From the NCBI GenBank assembly GCA_013298715.1, contig JAAFIQ010000001.1:62001-126000 (forward strand): DNA of 64,000 nucleotides. The letters run 5' to 3'. Below are positions 53,447-63,096 of the stretch, in pieces. Below the pieces are notes generated by a model. The model worked only from the letters and a program-made list of their open reading frames with translations, made no database searches and was not told the origin of the DNA. A program made the position numbers and the translations under genes. Source of the stretch: Bacteroidota bacterium. GTDB lineage: Bacteria > Bacteroidota > Bacteroidia > B-17B0 > Aurantibacillaceae. Every line of letters begins with the position of its first letter. The first letter of the stretch is position 1.

Positions 53447-55267
53447 ATGAACAAGCGCCCTTTGCTAGAAATAAAAAATTTAGTAACTCAATTTAAAACT
53501 GAAGAGGAGTATATTAAAGCTGTAAACGATATTTCGTTTACGTTGCATAAGGGCGAAACTATTGGTATTGTTGGAGAAAGTGGCTCAGGTAAGTCTGTAA
53601 CATCACTTTCTATTATGCAATTGATACCTAATCCACCAGGTAAAATTACCGATGGGCAAATTATTTACCACAGCAAGTTTGGCGATACGGTTGATTTAGT
53701 TAAGATTGATAAAGAAGAAATGCGAAAATACCGTGGCAATGAAATTGCTATGATTTTTCAGGAGCCAATGACTTCTTTAAACCCAGTAATGAAGTGTGGC
53801 GAACAAGTGGTAGAAGCAATCTTATTACACAACAAAATTACCAAACAACAAGCCAAAGAGCGCGTTATTGCTTTATTTAATGAAGTGCAATTGCCAACGC
53901 CAGAACGCATGTTTAACAGCTATCCGCATCAATTATCGGGTGGGCAAAAACAACGCGTTATGATTGCAATGGCCATGAGTTGCAACCCAAATATTTTAAT
54001 TGCCGATGAGCCAACCACAGCGCTTGATGTAACCGTACAAAAAACCATTTTAGAGTTAATGCAAAAATTGCAACAACAACACAACATGGGTATTTTGTTT
54101 ATTACGCATGATTTGGGTGTTATAGGCGAGCTTGCGGACACTGTTGTAGTAATGTATAAAGGAAAAATTGTAGAACAAGGGCCTGTATACGAAATTTTTT
54201 CTAATCCAAAACACCCGTATACTAAAAGTTTGTTGGCTTGTAGGCCTCCATTAGACCGCCGTTTAAAACGACTACCTGTGGTAAGCGATTTTATGAAGCG
54301 TGGTGAAAATGGCGAGATTATTGAATTACAAACAGATGTAAAAACTGCAATAAATAATGTTTCTATTACACTAAAAGAACGTGAACAACAACACGCAGAA
54401 CTATACGCACGCGATAAAATTTTAGAACTTAAGAATATAAAAACCTGGTTCCCCAGTAAGAAAACTATTTTTGGCAAGGTATTAGATTATACCAAAGCGG
54501 TAGATGATGTTACGTTTGATGTATACGAAGGCGAAACATTAGGGCTAGTGGGCGAAAGCGGCTGCGGTAAAACCACTTTGGGTAGAACGATTTTAAAATT
54601 GGTAGATGCCATTGATGGCCAAATTTTTTACAAGCGTCAAGATGTGTTGCGCATGAAAGAAAAAGATTTTAGAGAGTTACGCAAACATTTACAAATTATT
54701 TTTCAAGATCCTTACTCCTCATTAAATCCGCGTATTACTGTTGGGGAAGCGATCATGGAACCAATGCGTGTGCATTCAATTTTAAAAAGTAATACTGAAC
54801 GCAGAGATAAGGTTTACGATTTGCTTAAAAAAGTTGGTTTAGAAGAAAAACATTATAACCGCTACCCACATGAGTTTAGTGGTGGACAGCGCCAGCGTAT
54901 TTGTATTGCGCGCGCTTTGGGTTTAAATCCATCGTTTATTATTTGTGATGAGAGCGTAAGTGCGCTCGACGTTAGTGTGCAAGCACAAGTATTAAATTTA
55001 TTGAATGAACTAAAGCAAGAATTCAAATTCACTTACATTTTTATTAGTCATGATTTAAGCGTGGTAAAATTTATGAGTGATAGAATGGTGGTAATGCAAA
55101 AGGGAAAGATAGAAGAAATGGGCGATGCAGACATGATATACAATAATCCTCAAAGCGAGTATACAAAGAAATTAATAAGCTCAATACCACTAGGTACTTT
55201 AGAAAATATTAAAAACAGTGTTGATCGGAAAATTCGTGTAGAGATGGCGGAACGGATAAAGGGGTGA
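53447..55267 (+). CDS. Peptide-type ABC transporter, fused double ATPase (DppD-DppF-like)
   Basis: 606 residues from the ATG at 53447; the TTG start 12 bp upstream is less likely. Two complete oligopeptide-type ABC domains are fused. Domain 1 has GESGSGKSVTSLS, LSGGQKQRVMIAMA and DEPTTALDVT. Domain 2 has GESGCGKTTLGR, FSGGQRQRICIARAL and DESVSALDVSVQ. The linker ends in KTWFPSKKTIFGKVLDYTKA, typical of DppF/OppF starts. It drives import of peptides or similar solutes; the permease and binding protein are not in the window. Confidence 0.93.
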   Translation: MNKRPLLEIKNLVTQFKTEEEYIKAVNDISFTLHKGETIGIVGESGSGKSVTSLSIMQLIPNPPGKITDGQIIYHSKFGDTVDLVKIDKEEMRKYRGNEIAMIFQEPMTSLNPVMKCGEQVVEAILLHNKITKQQAKERVIALFNEVQLPTPERMFNSYPHQLSGGQKQRVMIAMAMSCNPNILIADEPTTALDVTVQKTILELMQKLQQQHNMGILFITHDLGVIGELADTVVVMYKGKIVEQGPVYEIFSNPKHPYTKSLLACRPPLDRRLKRLPVVSDFMKRGENGEIIELQTDVKTAINNVSITLKEREQQHAELYARDKILELKNIKTWFPSKKTIFGKVLDYTKAVDDVTFDVYEGETLGLVGESGCGKTTLGRTILKLVDAIDGQIFYKRQDVLRMKEKDFRELRKHLQIIFQDPYSSLNPRITVGEAIMEPMRVHSILKSNTERRDKVYDLLKKVGLEEKHYNRYPHEFSGGQRQRICIARALGLNPSFIICDESVSALDVSVQAQVLNLLNELKQEFKFTYIFISHDLSVVKFMSDRMVVMQKGKIEEMGDADMIYNNPQSEYTKKLISSIPLGTLENIKNSVDRKIRVEMAERIKG

Positions 55268-55311
55268 TGGTTCAATTATCATTTTTCAATTTCCATAACA
55301 AAGAAATAAAA

Positions 55312-55342
55312 AAAGCAGCCTTATAATAAAGCTGCTTTAATT
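55312..55342. terminator. Bidirectional terminator between ABC transporter and ftsZ
   Basis: AAAGCAGC (55312-55319) and GCTGCTTT (55331-55338) form a perfect 8-bp stem. It is flanked by an A-run on the left and AATTTT on the right, so it can serve both convergent genes. Confidence 0.8.
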
Positions 55343-55355
55343 TTATAATAATAGA

Positions 55356-56987
55356 TTAATCTACATTATCGTGCAAAAAAGAGTTGTTTGGTTTTATTTC
55401 AATTTTTTTATCATCGCCTTCGCTTAATGTGTAGCGTGAAATGTTGTTTTCTGTACTTGGCGTTTTGTTCTCTAATGAAATATTTTTTCTTTCAAAAGCG
55501 GTTTGTTTTTCTAATGCTGCTAAGCCTTCAGGGCTTTTCATTTTTAATGTAATTTCTTTCAGCTTACGAATTCTTTCTTGTGCTAATTTAATTTGCTCTT
55601 CGCGGCTAACAATTTCTTCCTTTTCAACACTATTCGTTTTCGATTGATTTTCTGTTACATCTACAACGTCACTTTTAATTTCGTTAAAGGTAAATTCAGT
55701 AGTTAGTGATTTAATTTCTATCACTTCATCTTTTACAACTTCATCTAATTTGTGAATGATAATTTTTGGTTCTTCTTTTTCCTCAACGCTATCAATACTT
55801 GTAATTGTTATTTCTGAGATAGGATGTTGTTGAACCTCTTCAACTTTTGTCTCTGTAACAACATTTTGTTTTGCCTCATCTTTAACAAAAACAAATGGTT
55901 CATTTTTTTGAATTTCATCAATAATCGTCGTTTGCTTTGCTTCAGCAATTGGAGCCACCTCTTGCTTCTCATCTAAGTTAACGATTTTACGTTCTTTAAA
56001 TACCGGCGCTTCAAAACCAGTGCTGTGCTTGCTATTAAAGCCAGTTGCAATAATTGTTACACTTACACTATCTCCTAACGACGGGTCTGTTCCGTAACCT
56101 GTAATTAACTCTGCTGTTCCCCCAGATGCTTCTTGAATGTAATCTGTTATTTCACCAAACTCATCCATATCAATATCATCGCTACCGCTCATTATATTAA
56201 GCAATACGTGACGTGCACCACTAATATCATTATCATTTAACAATGGCGAATTCAATGCTTGCTCTACAGCTTTTAATGAACGCCTTTCGCCACTTGCAAT
56301 TGCAGAACCCATGATAGCAACACCGCTTTCTTTCATTACTGTTTTTACATCATTAAAATCAACATTAATGTGCATGTGTAAACTTATAATTTCTGCAATG
56401 CTTTTTGCAGCGCCTGTTAATACATTATCTGCATGCTCAAAGGCTTCGCTCATTTTTAAGTTGCCATAAATTTCGCGTAATTTATCATTACCAATAACCA
56501 ATAATGTGTCAACATATTTTTTAAGTTCTTCTAGACCTGCTTCTGCTTGCGCGCGGCGTTTTTTACCTTCGAACATAAATGGTATGGTTACAATACCAAC
56601 CGTTAAAATTCCTAACTCCTTTGCAATGCTAGCAATTACAGGTGCTGCGCCAGTACCAGTGCCACCACCTAAACCAGCAGTAATAAACACCATTTGGGTG
56701 TTATCACTTAAAAAGTTTTTTATTTCGTCAATTGATTCTAGTGCAGCCTCGCGACCAACGTTAGGAATAGAACCCGCACCTAAACCTTTGGTTGATTTAG
56801 CGCCTAATTGAATTTTATTTGGAACAGGACTCTTTTCAAGTGCCTGCTTATCTGTATTGCAAATTATAAAGTCAACACCTTTAATGCCTAAGCGGTACAT
56901 GTGGTTTACAGCGTTACTGCCGCCGCCACCTACGCCAATTACTTTTATAATTGAGCCTTCTTCTTGAGGTAATTCAAATTGCATCAT
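55356..56987 (-). CDS. ftsZ: Cell division protein FtsZ
   Basis: 543 residues, longer than the roughly 380 of E. coli owing to a C-terminal extension of about 200 residues, as in many Bacteroidota. The tubulin signature GGGTGTG lies at 107-113 and the N-terminal loop GVGGGGSNAV at 18-27. GAKSTKGLGAGS is conserved. The tail is acidic, Val/Glu/Lys-rich, and ends in PNNSFLHDNVD, probably the conserved partner-binding peptide. It is last in the dcw cluster, with a terminator after it. Confidence 0.97.
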   Translation of the reverse strand: MMQFELPQEEGSIIKVIGVGGGGSNAVNHMYRLGIKGVDFIICNTDKQALEKSPVPNKIQLGAKSTKGLGAGSIPNVGREAALESIDEIKNFLSDNTQMVFITAGLGGGTGTGAAPVIASIAKELGILTVGIVTIPFMFEGKKRRAQAEAGLEELKKYVDTLLVIGNDKLREIYGNLKMSEAFEHADNVLTGAAKSIAEIISLHMHINVDFNDVKTVMKESGVAIMGSAIASGERRSLKAVEQALNSPLLNDNDISGARHVLLNIMSGSDDIDMDEFGEITDYIQEASGGTAELITGYGTDPSLGDSVSVTIIATGFNSKHSTGFEAPVFKERKIVNLDEKQEVAPIAEAKQTTIIDEIQKNEPFVFVKDEAKQNVVTETKVEEVQQHPISEITITSIDSVEEKEEPKIIIHKLDEVVKDEVIEIKSLTTEFTFNEIKSDVVDVTENQSKTNSVEKEEIVSREEQIKLAQERIRKLKEITLKMKSPEGLAALEKQTAFERKNISLENKTPSTENNISRYTLSEGDDKKIEIKPNNSFLHDNVD

Positions 56988-57058
56988 GATCTTTGGTTTT
57001 TATTGGTTGGGTTAATTTTGGTTTTTTTGTTTCTTAAGATAAGTTAATTTGTTTTTGA

Positions 57059-58417
57059 TTACTCAATATCATCGCTTATCCAATCTTTTGTTTTATCTAA
57101 AATTGTATTTAAAAAAGAACCTAATCGTTTTTGCGAATGTCCTGCCACTTTTTTCTCTTCTTTTGGTTCTGGTTTGCTTTCTGCTTTTGTTGGTGCATCT
57201 ACTTTGTTTACATTGATTCCGCGTTTAGCTTCACGCTCGTATTTTTCAATGCCTTTCATAACTAGGCCCACGCCAGTTGCGTACAATGGATTTTTTAATT
57301 CATCATCATTTCCCGCTAAGTGTTCATTAGGCGTGCCTATGCGGCAATCCATACCGGTAGTTAACATTACTAATTGTGGCAAGTGTTTTAACATAGAGCC
57401 GCCGCCAGTAACCACAATACCTGCAGCCAATTTACGTTCAAAGCCACTGCTCTTAATTTCAAACAACACAAATTCTAAAATTTCTTCCATACGTGCTTGT
57501 ATGATTTGTGCTAAAAATTTTACAGAAATTTCTTTGTGCGGACGACCACGTAAACCTGGAATTGAAATAATTTCATTCTCTTGATTTTCTTGTGATAATG
57601 CTGAACCAAAACGTACTTTTAATTGTTCTGCTTGCGTTTTAATAATCCCACATCCTTCTTTAATATCTTCGGTAATTATGTTTCCACCAAAAGGAATCAC
57701 AGCAGTATGACGAATGATACCATCGTAAAAAATAGCCACATCTGTTGTTCCACCACCAATATCAACCAATACAACACCTGCCTCTTTTTCTTCGTCGCTT
57801 AAAACAGAATCTGCGCTTGCTAATGGTTCTAAATGCAAATCACTTGTTTCTAAACCTGCACGGTTTACACATTTAAAAATATTTTTTACTGCACTTACTT
57901 GTCCAGTAATAATATGAAAATTTCCTTCCAAACGAATGCCTGCATGACCAATAGGGTTTTTAATTCCAATCTCATTATCTACTATGTACTCTTGAGGGAT
58001 AACGTGTATAATTTCTTCGCCCGGACTCATGACCAAACGGTGCATGCTATCAATTAAACTATCAATATCTTTTTGACTTACTTCGTCTTCTAAACTTTGA
58101 CGGGTAAGCATTCCACGGTGTTGCATACTTTTAATGTGTTGCCCTGCAATCCCTACAATAACCTCACCAATATCAACATTGGCTTTATCTGCAGCAATAG
58201 CAATAGCAGCTTTTATAGAAGCAACTGTTTGTTCAATATTTACAACTACGCCTCGGTTTACACCTAACGATTCAGTTTTGCCAATACCTAAAATTTCAAC
58301 TTTACCAAATTCATTTTTACGCCCAACAATTGCAGCAATTTTAGTTGTTCCAATATCTAAACCAACTACTAATTCAGAAGCTAAAGATGGTGTAGGTTGT
58401 GTGTTTTTGTTTTCCAT
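57059..58417 (-). CDS. ftsA: Cell division protein FtsA
   Basis: 452 residues, actin fold. It tethers FtsZ filaments to the membrane and recruits late division proteins. The phosphate-1 motif is VVGLDIGTTKIAAIVG, the 1C-domain carries QHIKSMQHRGMLTRQ, phosphate-2 is VLVDIGGGTTDVAIF, and the adenosine motif is IVVTGGGSMLKHL. A C-terminal amphipathic helix (RLGSFLNTILDKTKDWISDD) fits the membrane-targeting sequence. It is 71 bp upstream of ftsZ. Confidence 0.96.
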   Translation of the reverse strand: MENKNTQPTPSLASELVVGLDIGTTKIAAIVGRKNEFGKVEILGIGKTESLGVNRGVVVNIEQTVASIKAAIAIAADKANVDIGEVIVGIAGQHIKSMQHRGMLTRQSLEDEVSQKDIDSLIDSMHRLVMSPGEEIIHVIPQEYIVDNEIGIKNPIGHAGIRLEGNFHIITGQVSAVKNIFKCVNRAGLETSDLHLEPLASADSVLSDEEKEAGVVLVDIGGGTTDVAIFYDGIIRHTAVIPFGGNIITEDIKEGCGIIKTQAEQLKVRFGSALSQENQENEIISIPGLRGRPHKEISVKFLAQIIQARMEEILEFVLFEIKSSGFERKLAAGIVVTGGGSMLKHLPQLVMLTTGMDCRIGTPNEHLAGNDDELKNPLYATGVGLVMKGIEKYEREAKRGINVNKVDAPTKAESKPEPKEEKKVAGHSQKRLGSFLNTILDKTKDWISDDIE

Positions 58418-58420
58418 AAA

Positions 58421-59254
58421 TTAGTTTTTACTTTTATCGGTAGCGTGTTTGCTGCACACTACAAGGTTTTTAAATTTTAAGTTAATTGTTGAATATTTAT
58501 TCCAGTTATCAGTTTTATTTAAGCCTTGTTGGTAAAATAATTTTAAACGTGTAAACTTCTCTTGTATATCTGTACCAGAGCCAAAAATTATTTTATGACT
58601 GCCAATTGCGGGATAGAGTTCAAGCTCTTTATCAGCGTTTATATGAATTTGATGAATTAATGAACTTAACGTTGAATCTTGATTAATAAATGTTGCTACA
58701 TCGTAAATATCATCTAACACACTTACATCTTTAAACGACCTCATTTCTTTGTATTGATTAATAGAATAATCTGACCTCTGAGAATAAAACTCTGGTATGT
58801 TACCGTTTGCAATGATAACACGCGCCGTATAATTATCGTTTAACGGCATTAATTTGCTTTGGGTATCAATGTAATAACTTTCGCCATTAGTGGTAACAAC
58901 TCTCACAGTTGGTGTTCGTTGAATTAAATTAATTTTTAATTCTCCTTTCAAATCAGCAGCAACTTGGGCGTCTTGTATTGCAGGGTGGGCATTCAACGCT
59001 TTTTCTAATTCAGGAATTGAAATGTTTTTGTAACGGTTATTGATTAATGAATCGTTTCGTTCGTTAAAATAATTTTGAATATCAATTTCTTTCACAAACG
59101 GATTCTCATCATTGTTCTGAATATTAATTGCAATTGATTTTACAATTATGTTTTCTTCTTTTTTACTAACAAACGCCAAAGAAGTAACAATGCCGCTGAG
59201 TGCTAACACCCAAGCAAATGCAACTGCTACTTTTTTATAATTTATTTTCTTCAA
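58421..59254 (-). CDS. ftsQ: Cell division protein FtsQ
   Basis: 277 residues. An N-terminal membrane helix (VAFAWVLALSGIVTSLAFV) is followed by a POTRA-like domain (VKEIDIQNYFNERND, ISIPELEKALNAHPAIQDAQ) and the FtsQ/DivIB beta domain (LINLIQRTPTVRV, SKLMPLNDNYTARVII). It links the divisome across the periplasm. It ends 3 bp before ftsA begins and starts 15 bp after murC. Assignment rests on position and the POTRA pattern. Confidence 0.9.
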   Translation of the reverse strand: MKKINYKKVAVAFAWVLALSGIVTSLAFVSKKEENIIVKSIAINIQNNDENPFVKEIDIQNYFNERNDSLINNRYKNISIPELEKALNAHPAIQDAQVAADLKGELKINLIQRTPTVRVVTTNGESYYIDTQSKLMPLNDNYTARVIIANGNIPEFYSQRSDYSINQYKEMRSFKDVSVLDDIYDVATFINQDSTLSSLIHQIHINADKELELYPAIGSHKIIFGSGTDIQEKFTRLKLFYQQGLNKTDNWNKYSTINLKFKNLVVCSKHATDKSKN

Positions 59255-59269
59255 GAATTTATTTCTTCT

Positions 59270-60661
59270 TTATTTGTAATTTTTATTTATTGCTTCTTCC
59301 AAGGGGGCTATCAATCCATCAATATCGCCAGCGCCCATGGTAAGTAATATTTCTTTTTTATTTTCTGTAACCTCAACTACAACTTGTTGCTTTGTTAAAA
59401 GCATTTTTTTATTTGAGGTTACTTTGCTTAAAAGCCACGAGGAATTAACTCCTTCAATAGGTTGTTCGCGAGCTGGATAAATTTCTAAAAGAATACACTC
59501 ATCTAACAAACTTAAACTTTCTGCAAAACCATCAATAAAATCACGGGTGCGAGAAAATAAATGTGGTTGAAAAATACCTGTGATTTTTTTTGTTGGATAT
59601 AATTTTTTTACAGAATTAATAGTTGCTTTTAATTCTTCAGGATGATGTGCATAATCATCAATGTAAACAACATTATCCTGTTTTACCCGATAATCAAATC
59701 GGCGTTTTACACCACTAAAAGAACGTAAGGCATCTTTAATTACAGAACCTTTGATACCAAGCTGTTGTGCAACTGCAATTGCCGCAATTGAATTCTCCAC
59801 GTTGTGTAAGCCAGGCTGTCCAAGCGTTACAGAAGGAATGTTTTCAATAGGACTTTTTACATCATACACAAATTGTGCGTTTTCTATTTTAATAGAATGC
59901 GCACAATATTCCGTATCTAAATTTAGTGAGTAGATATTCCTTTTAGCGGTGAGCTCTAAATCGTTATCAACATTTTTTTTAACAATCAAAATACCATTTT
60001 CTTTTAGTTTTTTGCTGAATAAAGTATAGCCTTCTTTTACATGATTTTCATCTCCATAAATATCCAGATGATCGGCATCAACACTTGTAATGATTGCTAT
60101 ATCAGGGTTTAGCGTAAGAAATGATCTGTCATACTCATCTGCCTCCACAACAAAATAAGTTTCTGAGCTGGAAGCATCACCCAAAATTAAATTGGTATTG
60201 TAATTTTTTGAAATACCTCCCATAAAAGAAAAACAATTTATGCCAGCACTTTTTAAAAGGTGGGTAACCATGGTAGTGGTTGTGGTTTTGCCGTGCGTGC
60301 CAGCAACAGCAATTGTTCTGAAACTCTCGGAAATTTTTCCGAGTACAACTGAGCGTTTTAAAATTGTGTAATTGTTTTGTAAAAGATAAATATATTCAGC
60401 ATGTGTTACTGGAACAGCCGGCGTGTAAACGATTACAACTTCTTCTTTACTAAAATTTGAAAGCAAATCTTTTAAAGCGTCAACATCTTCTGTATAATTA
60501 CATTCAATTCCTTCGTTTTGTAATTGCTGTGTTAAAGCAGTTGACGTCTTATCGTAACCTTGAACTTGTTTGTTGTAATGCTTAAAAAAACGTGCCAATG
60601 CGCTCATTCCAATGCCACCAATTCCTAAAAAATAATAGAGTTTATAGTTTAATATGTTCAT
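59270..60661 (-). CDS. murC: UDP-N-acetylmuramate-L-alanine ligase
   Basis: 463 residues. It adds L-Ala to UDP-MurNAc in the cytoplasm. The N-terminal YYFLGIGGIGMSALAR is the MurC Rossmann loop and GTHGKTTTTT (121-130) the ATP site. VVEADEYDRSFL and DADHLDIYG carry catalytic acids, and IDDYAHHPEELKATI is the C-terminal signature. It precedes ftsQ by 15 bp. Confidence 0.97.
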   Translation of the reverse strand: MNILNYKLYYFLGIGGIGMSALARFFKHYNKQVQGYDKTSTALTQQLQNEGIECNYTEDVDALKDLLSNFSKEEVVIVYTPAVPVTHAEYIYLLQNNYTILKRSVVLGKISESFRTIAVAGTHGKTTTTTMVTHLLKSAGINCFSFMGGISKNYNTNLILGDASSSETYFVVEADEYDRSFLTLNPDIAIITSVDADHLDIYGDENHVKEGYTLFSKKLKENGILIVKKNVDNDLELTAKRNIYSLNLDTEYCAHSIKIENAQFVYDVKSPIENIPSVTLGQPGLHNVENSIAAIAVAQQLGIKGSVIKDALRSFSGVKRRFDYRVKQDNVVYIDDYAHHPEELKATINSVKKLYPTKKITGIFQPHLFSRTRDFIDGFAESLSLLDECILLEIYPAREQPIEGVNSSWLLSKVTSNKKMLLTKQQVVVEVTENKKEILLTMGAGDIDGLIAPLEEAINKNYK

Positions 60662-60701
60662 TGCCTTATTCTATTATTGCTTTAAAAACGATTTTAAAAA
60701 A

Positions 60702-61814
60702 TTAATCTAGTTTGTAATTTGCCAATTTTAAAACCTCTTTTGCAATTACATTGGCAGAATTTAAATATGCCAATGGCTTTATATTTTGAATCAATTTATT
60801 TTGCAAACTTTCATTATTTAGCAATGCTATAACTTCTAGTACCAGCTTTTCGCTCGCTTCATTGTCTTTTACTAAAATTGAAGCTTCTTTATTTACCAAA
60901 GCCATGGCATTTTTTGTTTGATGATCTTCGGCAACATTTGGTGATGGTACAAGAATACAAGCTTTATGTGTATTGCAAATTTCTGAAACGGAGCTTGCCC
61001 CTGCTCTACTTATTACAACATCGGCTGCGGCATAAGCATAATCCATTTTATAAATAAAATCAAATGCAAAACAATTTTGGTTTATATAAGGTTCAACTTG
61101 TTGCTTTGCAGTATTAATATATGTTTTACCAGTTTGCCACAACAATTGAAAATTGCTTTTTGCAATCAACGCAATATTTGCACCTATGGCCTCATTAATA
61201 GTTTTCGCTCCTAAACTACCACCAATTACAAGAATTGTTTTTTTTGTGCCATCAAGTTTAAAAAACGCTAAGGCATCTGTTCGTTTACTCTCTAAATTTG
61301 CAATATCTTGTCTTACAGGATTACCAGTTAGAATAATTTTTTCTTTTGGAAAAAAATTTTCCATTCCTTCGTATGCCACACAAATTTTATTTACTTTTTT
61401 TGATAAAATTTTATTTGTAATGCCTGCAAATGAGTTTTGTTCCTGGATAAGTGCTGGAATTCTCATGCTTGTTGCTTTTCGCAAAAGTGGCCCACTTGCG
61501 TAACCACCAGTACCAACTACAACATTTGGTTTAAACTCTTTAATTATTTTTTTAGTTTTTAATAAGCTTTTTATAATTAAGAATGGTAATTTAAAGTTAG
61601 AGAGTGTAAATTTTCTCTGTAACCCTGCAATTGGCAAGCCAATTATTTTATATCCTGCAGCAGGAACTTTTTCCATTTCCATTTTACCCAAAGCACCAAC
61701 AAACAAAATTTCAGCGTGTGGAACTAATTTTTTTATTTCATTGGCAATCGCAACCGCTGGGAAAATGTGCCCTCCTGTACCGCCACCGCTTAGTATTATT
61801 TTTAATGATTTCAC
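60702..61814 (-). CDS. murG: UDP-GlcNAc: lipid I N-acetylglucosaminyltransferase
   Basis: 370 residues, GT28 family, membrane-associated. It converts lipid I to lipid II. The N-terminal glycine-rich loop SGGGTGGHIFPAVAIA (residues 9-24) binds the lipid-I side. GGSLGAKTINEAI, VISRAGASSVSEI and LVPSPNVAEDHQTKNA form the UDP-GlcNAc site. It lies 40 bp before murC and 59 bp after ftsW. Confidence 0.97.
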   Translation of the reverse strand: MKSLKIILSGGGTGGHIFPAVAIANEIKKLVPHAEILFVGALGKMEMEKVPAAGYKIIGLPIAGLQRKFTLSNFKLPFLIIKSLLKTKKIIKEFKPNVVVGTGGYASGPLLRKATSMRIPALIQEQNSFAGITNKILSKKVNKICVAYEGMENFFPKEKIILTGNPVRQDIANLESKRTDALAFFKLDGTKKTILVIGGSLGAKTINEAIGANIALIAKSNFQLLWQTGKTYINTAKQQVEPYINQNCFAFDFIYKMDYAYAAADVVISRAGASSVSEICNTHKACILVPSPNVAEDHQTKNAMALVNKEASILVKDNEASEKLVLEVIALLNNESLQNKLIQNIKPLAYLNSANVIAKEVLKLANYKLD

Positions 61815-61873
61815 TATCTCGCTCTGTGTTTTTTTTGATTGGCAGTTAATTTAAAAAATCAAAAGCGTTACTA

Positions 61874-63028
61874 TTAAGTTGTTTCAAGTTTTTCTTCTGA
61901 ATTTTCTCCAACACTTTTACTAATGCTTAATATAATTCCGAGTGTAATCATTGTAAAAATCATTGAAGTACCACCCATACTAATCAGCGGTAATGGCTGA
62001 CCAGTAACAGGAAACAAATTTACAGCTACAGCCATGTTTACCAAGGCTTGAAACACAAGACTAAACGAAAGACCAACGGCGACAAATCCACCAAATGGTT
62101 TATCATTACTTCGTAAAATTCTTATTCCTCTAAACAATAAAATCATATATAAAAAGAGAAGTACAAACCCTATTAACAAACCGTACTCTTCTATAATAAT
62201 TGCATATATAAAATCGGAAGAAGCTTGAGGTAAAAAAGCACGTTGGGTACTATTACCAGGTCCTTTACCAATAACGCCACCACTTGCAATTGCAATTTTT
62301 GCTTGTTCACTTTGATAATTACTTTTAGAATCACCGTTAGAAAAATTCTCAATCCGCGCATGCCACGTTGGTCCACGACCTCCTGGGATTGTATCTGGAG
62401 AATACCATATCCAAGTAAAAAATAGTGCTGCACTTAAAATACAAATGCCTAAAATCTTCAATAATATTTTATAATGTACTCCACCAAAAAACATTAACAT
62501 CAAGCAATTAAAAAATAAGATAGAAGCGGTAGAAAAATTTGCTGGCAAGATTAATGCACAAATAACCCCAATTGGTAAAATTAAATGTTTAATTACAGAT
62601 TTTAAATCAACTAACTCTTTTCCCTTAATGGCAAGTATTCTGGCCACATAAACAATAAGCATTAATTTTGCTAAATCGGAGGTTTGAAAGGTCAGTTTAA
62701 GTCCTGGAATTTCTACCCAACGTTCTGCGCCTCCAGCACTAACCCCGCCAAATAAAGTATAAATCAACAAGGGTATACATAAAAACAATCCAATTTGTGA
62801 CACCTTGCTGAAGATTGTATATTTAAAGCGATGAACGAGGTAAGCTACAAAAAAACCAATACCAATAAAAATTACCTGTTTAATTAAATAAAATTCTGAA
62901 TTACCTTGTTGAAATTTATGCGCCAATGTAACCACAGCACTATACACAACAAGTATAGAAAGTAACGACAATAAAAACATAATTGCCCAAATTACTTTAT
63001 CTCCTTTTAAATAATTAAAAATGTTCAT
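61874..63028 (-). CDS. ftsW: Peptidoglycan polymerase FtsW
   Basis: 384 residues and about ten membrane helices, SEDS family. It polymerises lipid II at the septum with FtsI. VVYSAVVTLAHKFQQGNSEF is the first-helix region, GGAERWVEIPGLKLTFQTSD the conserved SEDS loop, SDFIYAIIIEEYGLLIGFVL and TGQPLPLISMGGTSMIFTMI the C-terminal motifs. It starts 68 bp after murD. Confidence 0.96.
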   Translation of the reverse strand: MNIFNYLKGDKVIWAIMFLLSLLSILVVYSAVVTLAHKFQQGNSEFYLIKQVIFIGIGFFVAYLVHRFKYTIFSKVSQIGLFLCIPLLIYTLFGGVSAGGAERWVEIPGLKLTFQTSDLAKLMLIVYVARILAIKGKELVDLKSVIKHLILPIGVICALILPANFSTASILFFNCLMLMFFGGVHYKILLKILGICILSAALFFTWIWYSPDTIPGGRGPTWHARIENFSNGDSKSNYQSEQAKIAIASGGVIGKGPGNSTQRAFLPQASSDFIYAIIIEEYGLLIGFVLLFLYMILLFRGIRILRSNDKPFGGFVAVGLSFSLVFQALVNMAVAVNLFPVTGQPLPLISMGGTSMIFTMITLGIILSISKSVGENSEEKLETT

Positions 63029-63096
63029 TGCTTAAATTTTTGAGTCGTCGAAACAGTTCAAGAAAATCTTAAACAATTTGCAACTGGTTAAACAAA

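Noticed and set aside
53929-54477. A 182-codon minus-strand frame opposite the double ABC ATPase
   Set aside because: It is antisense to a conserved ATPase with intact motifs, and has Ser/Cys-rich shadow composition.
57174-57584. A 136-codon plus-strand frame opposite ftsA
   Set aside because: Antisense shadow; ftsA motifs on the other strand are intact.
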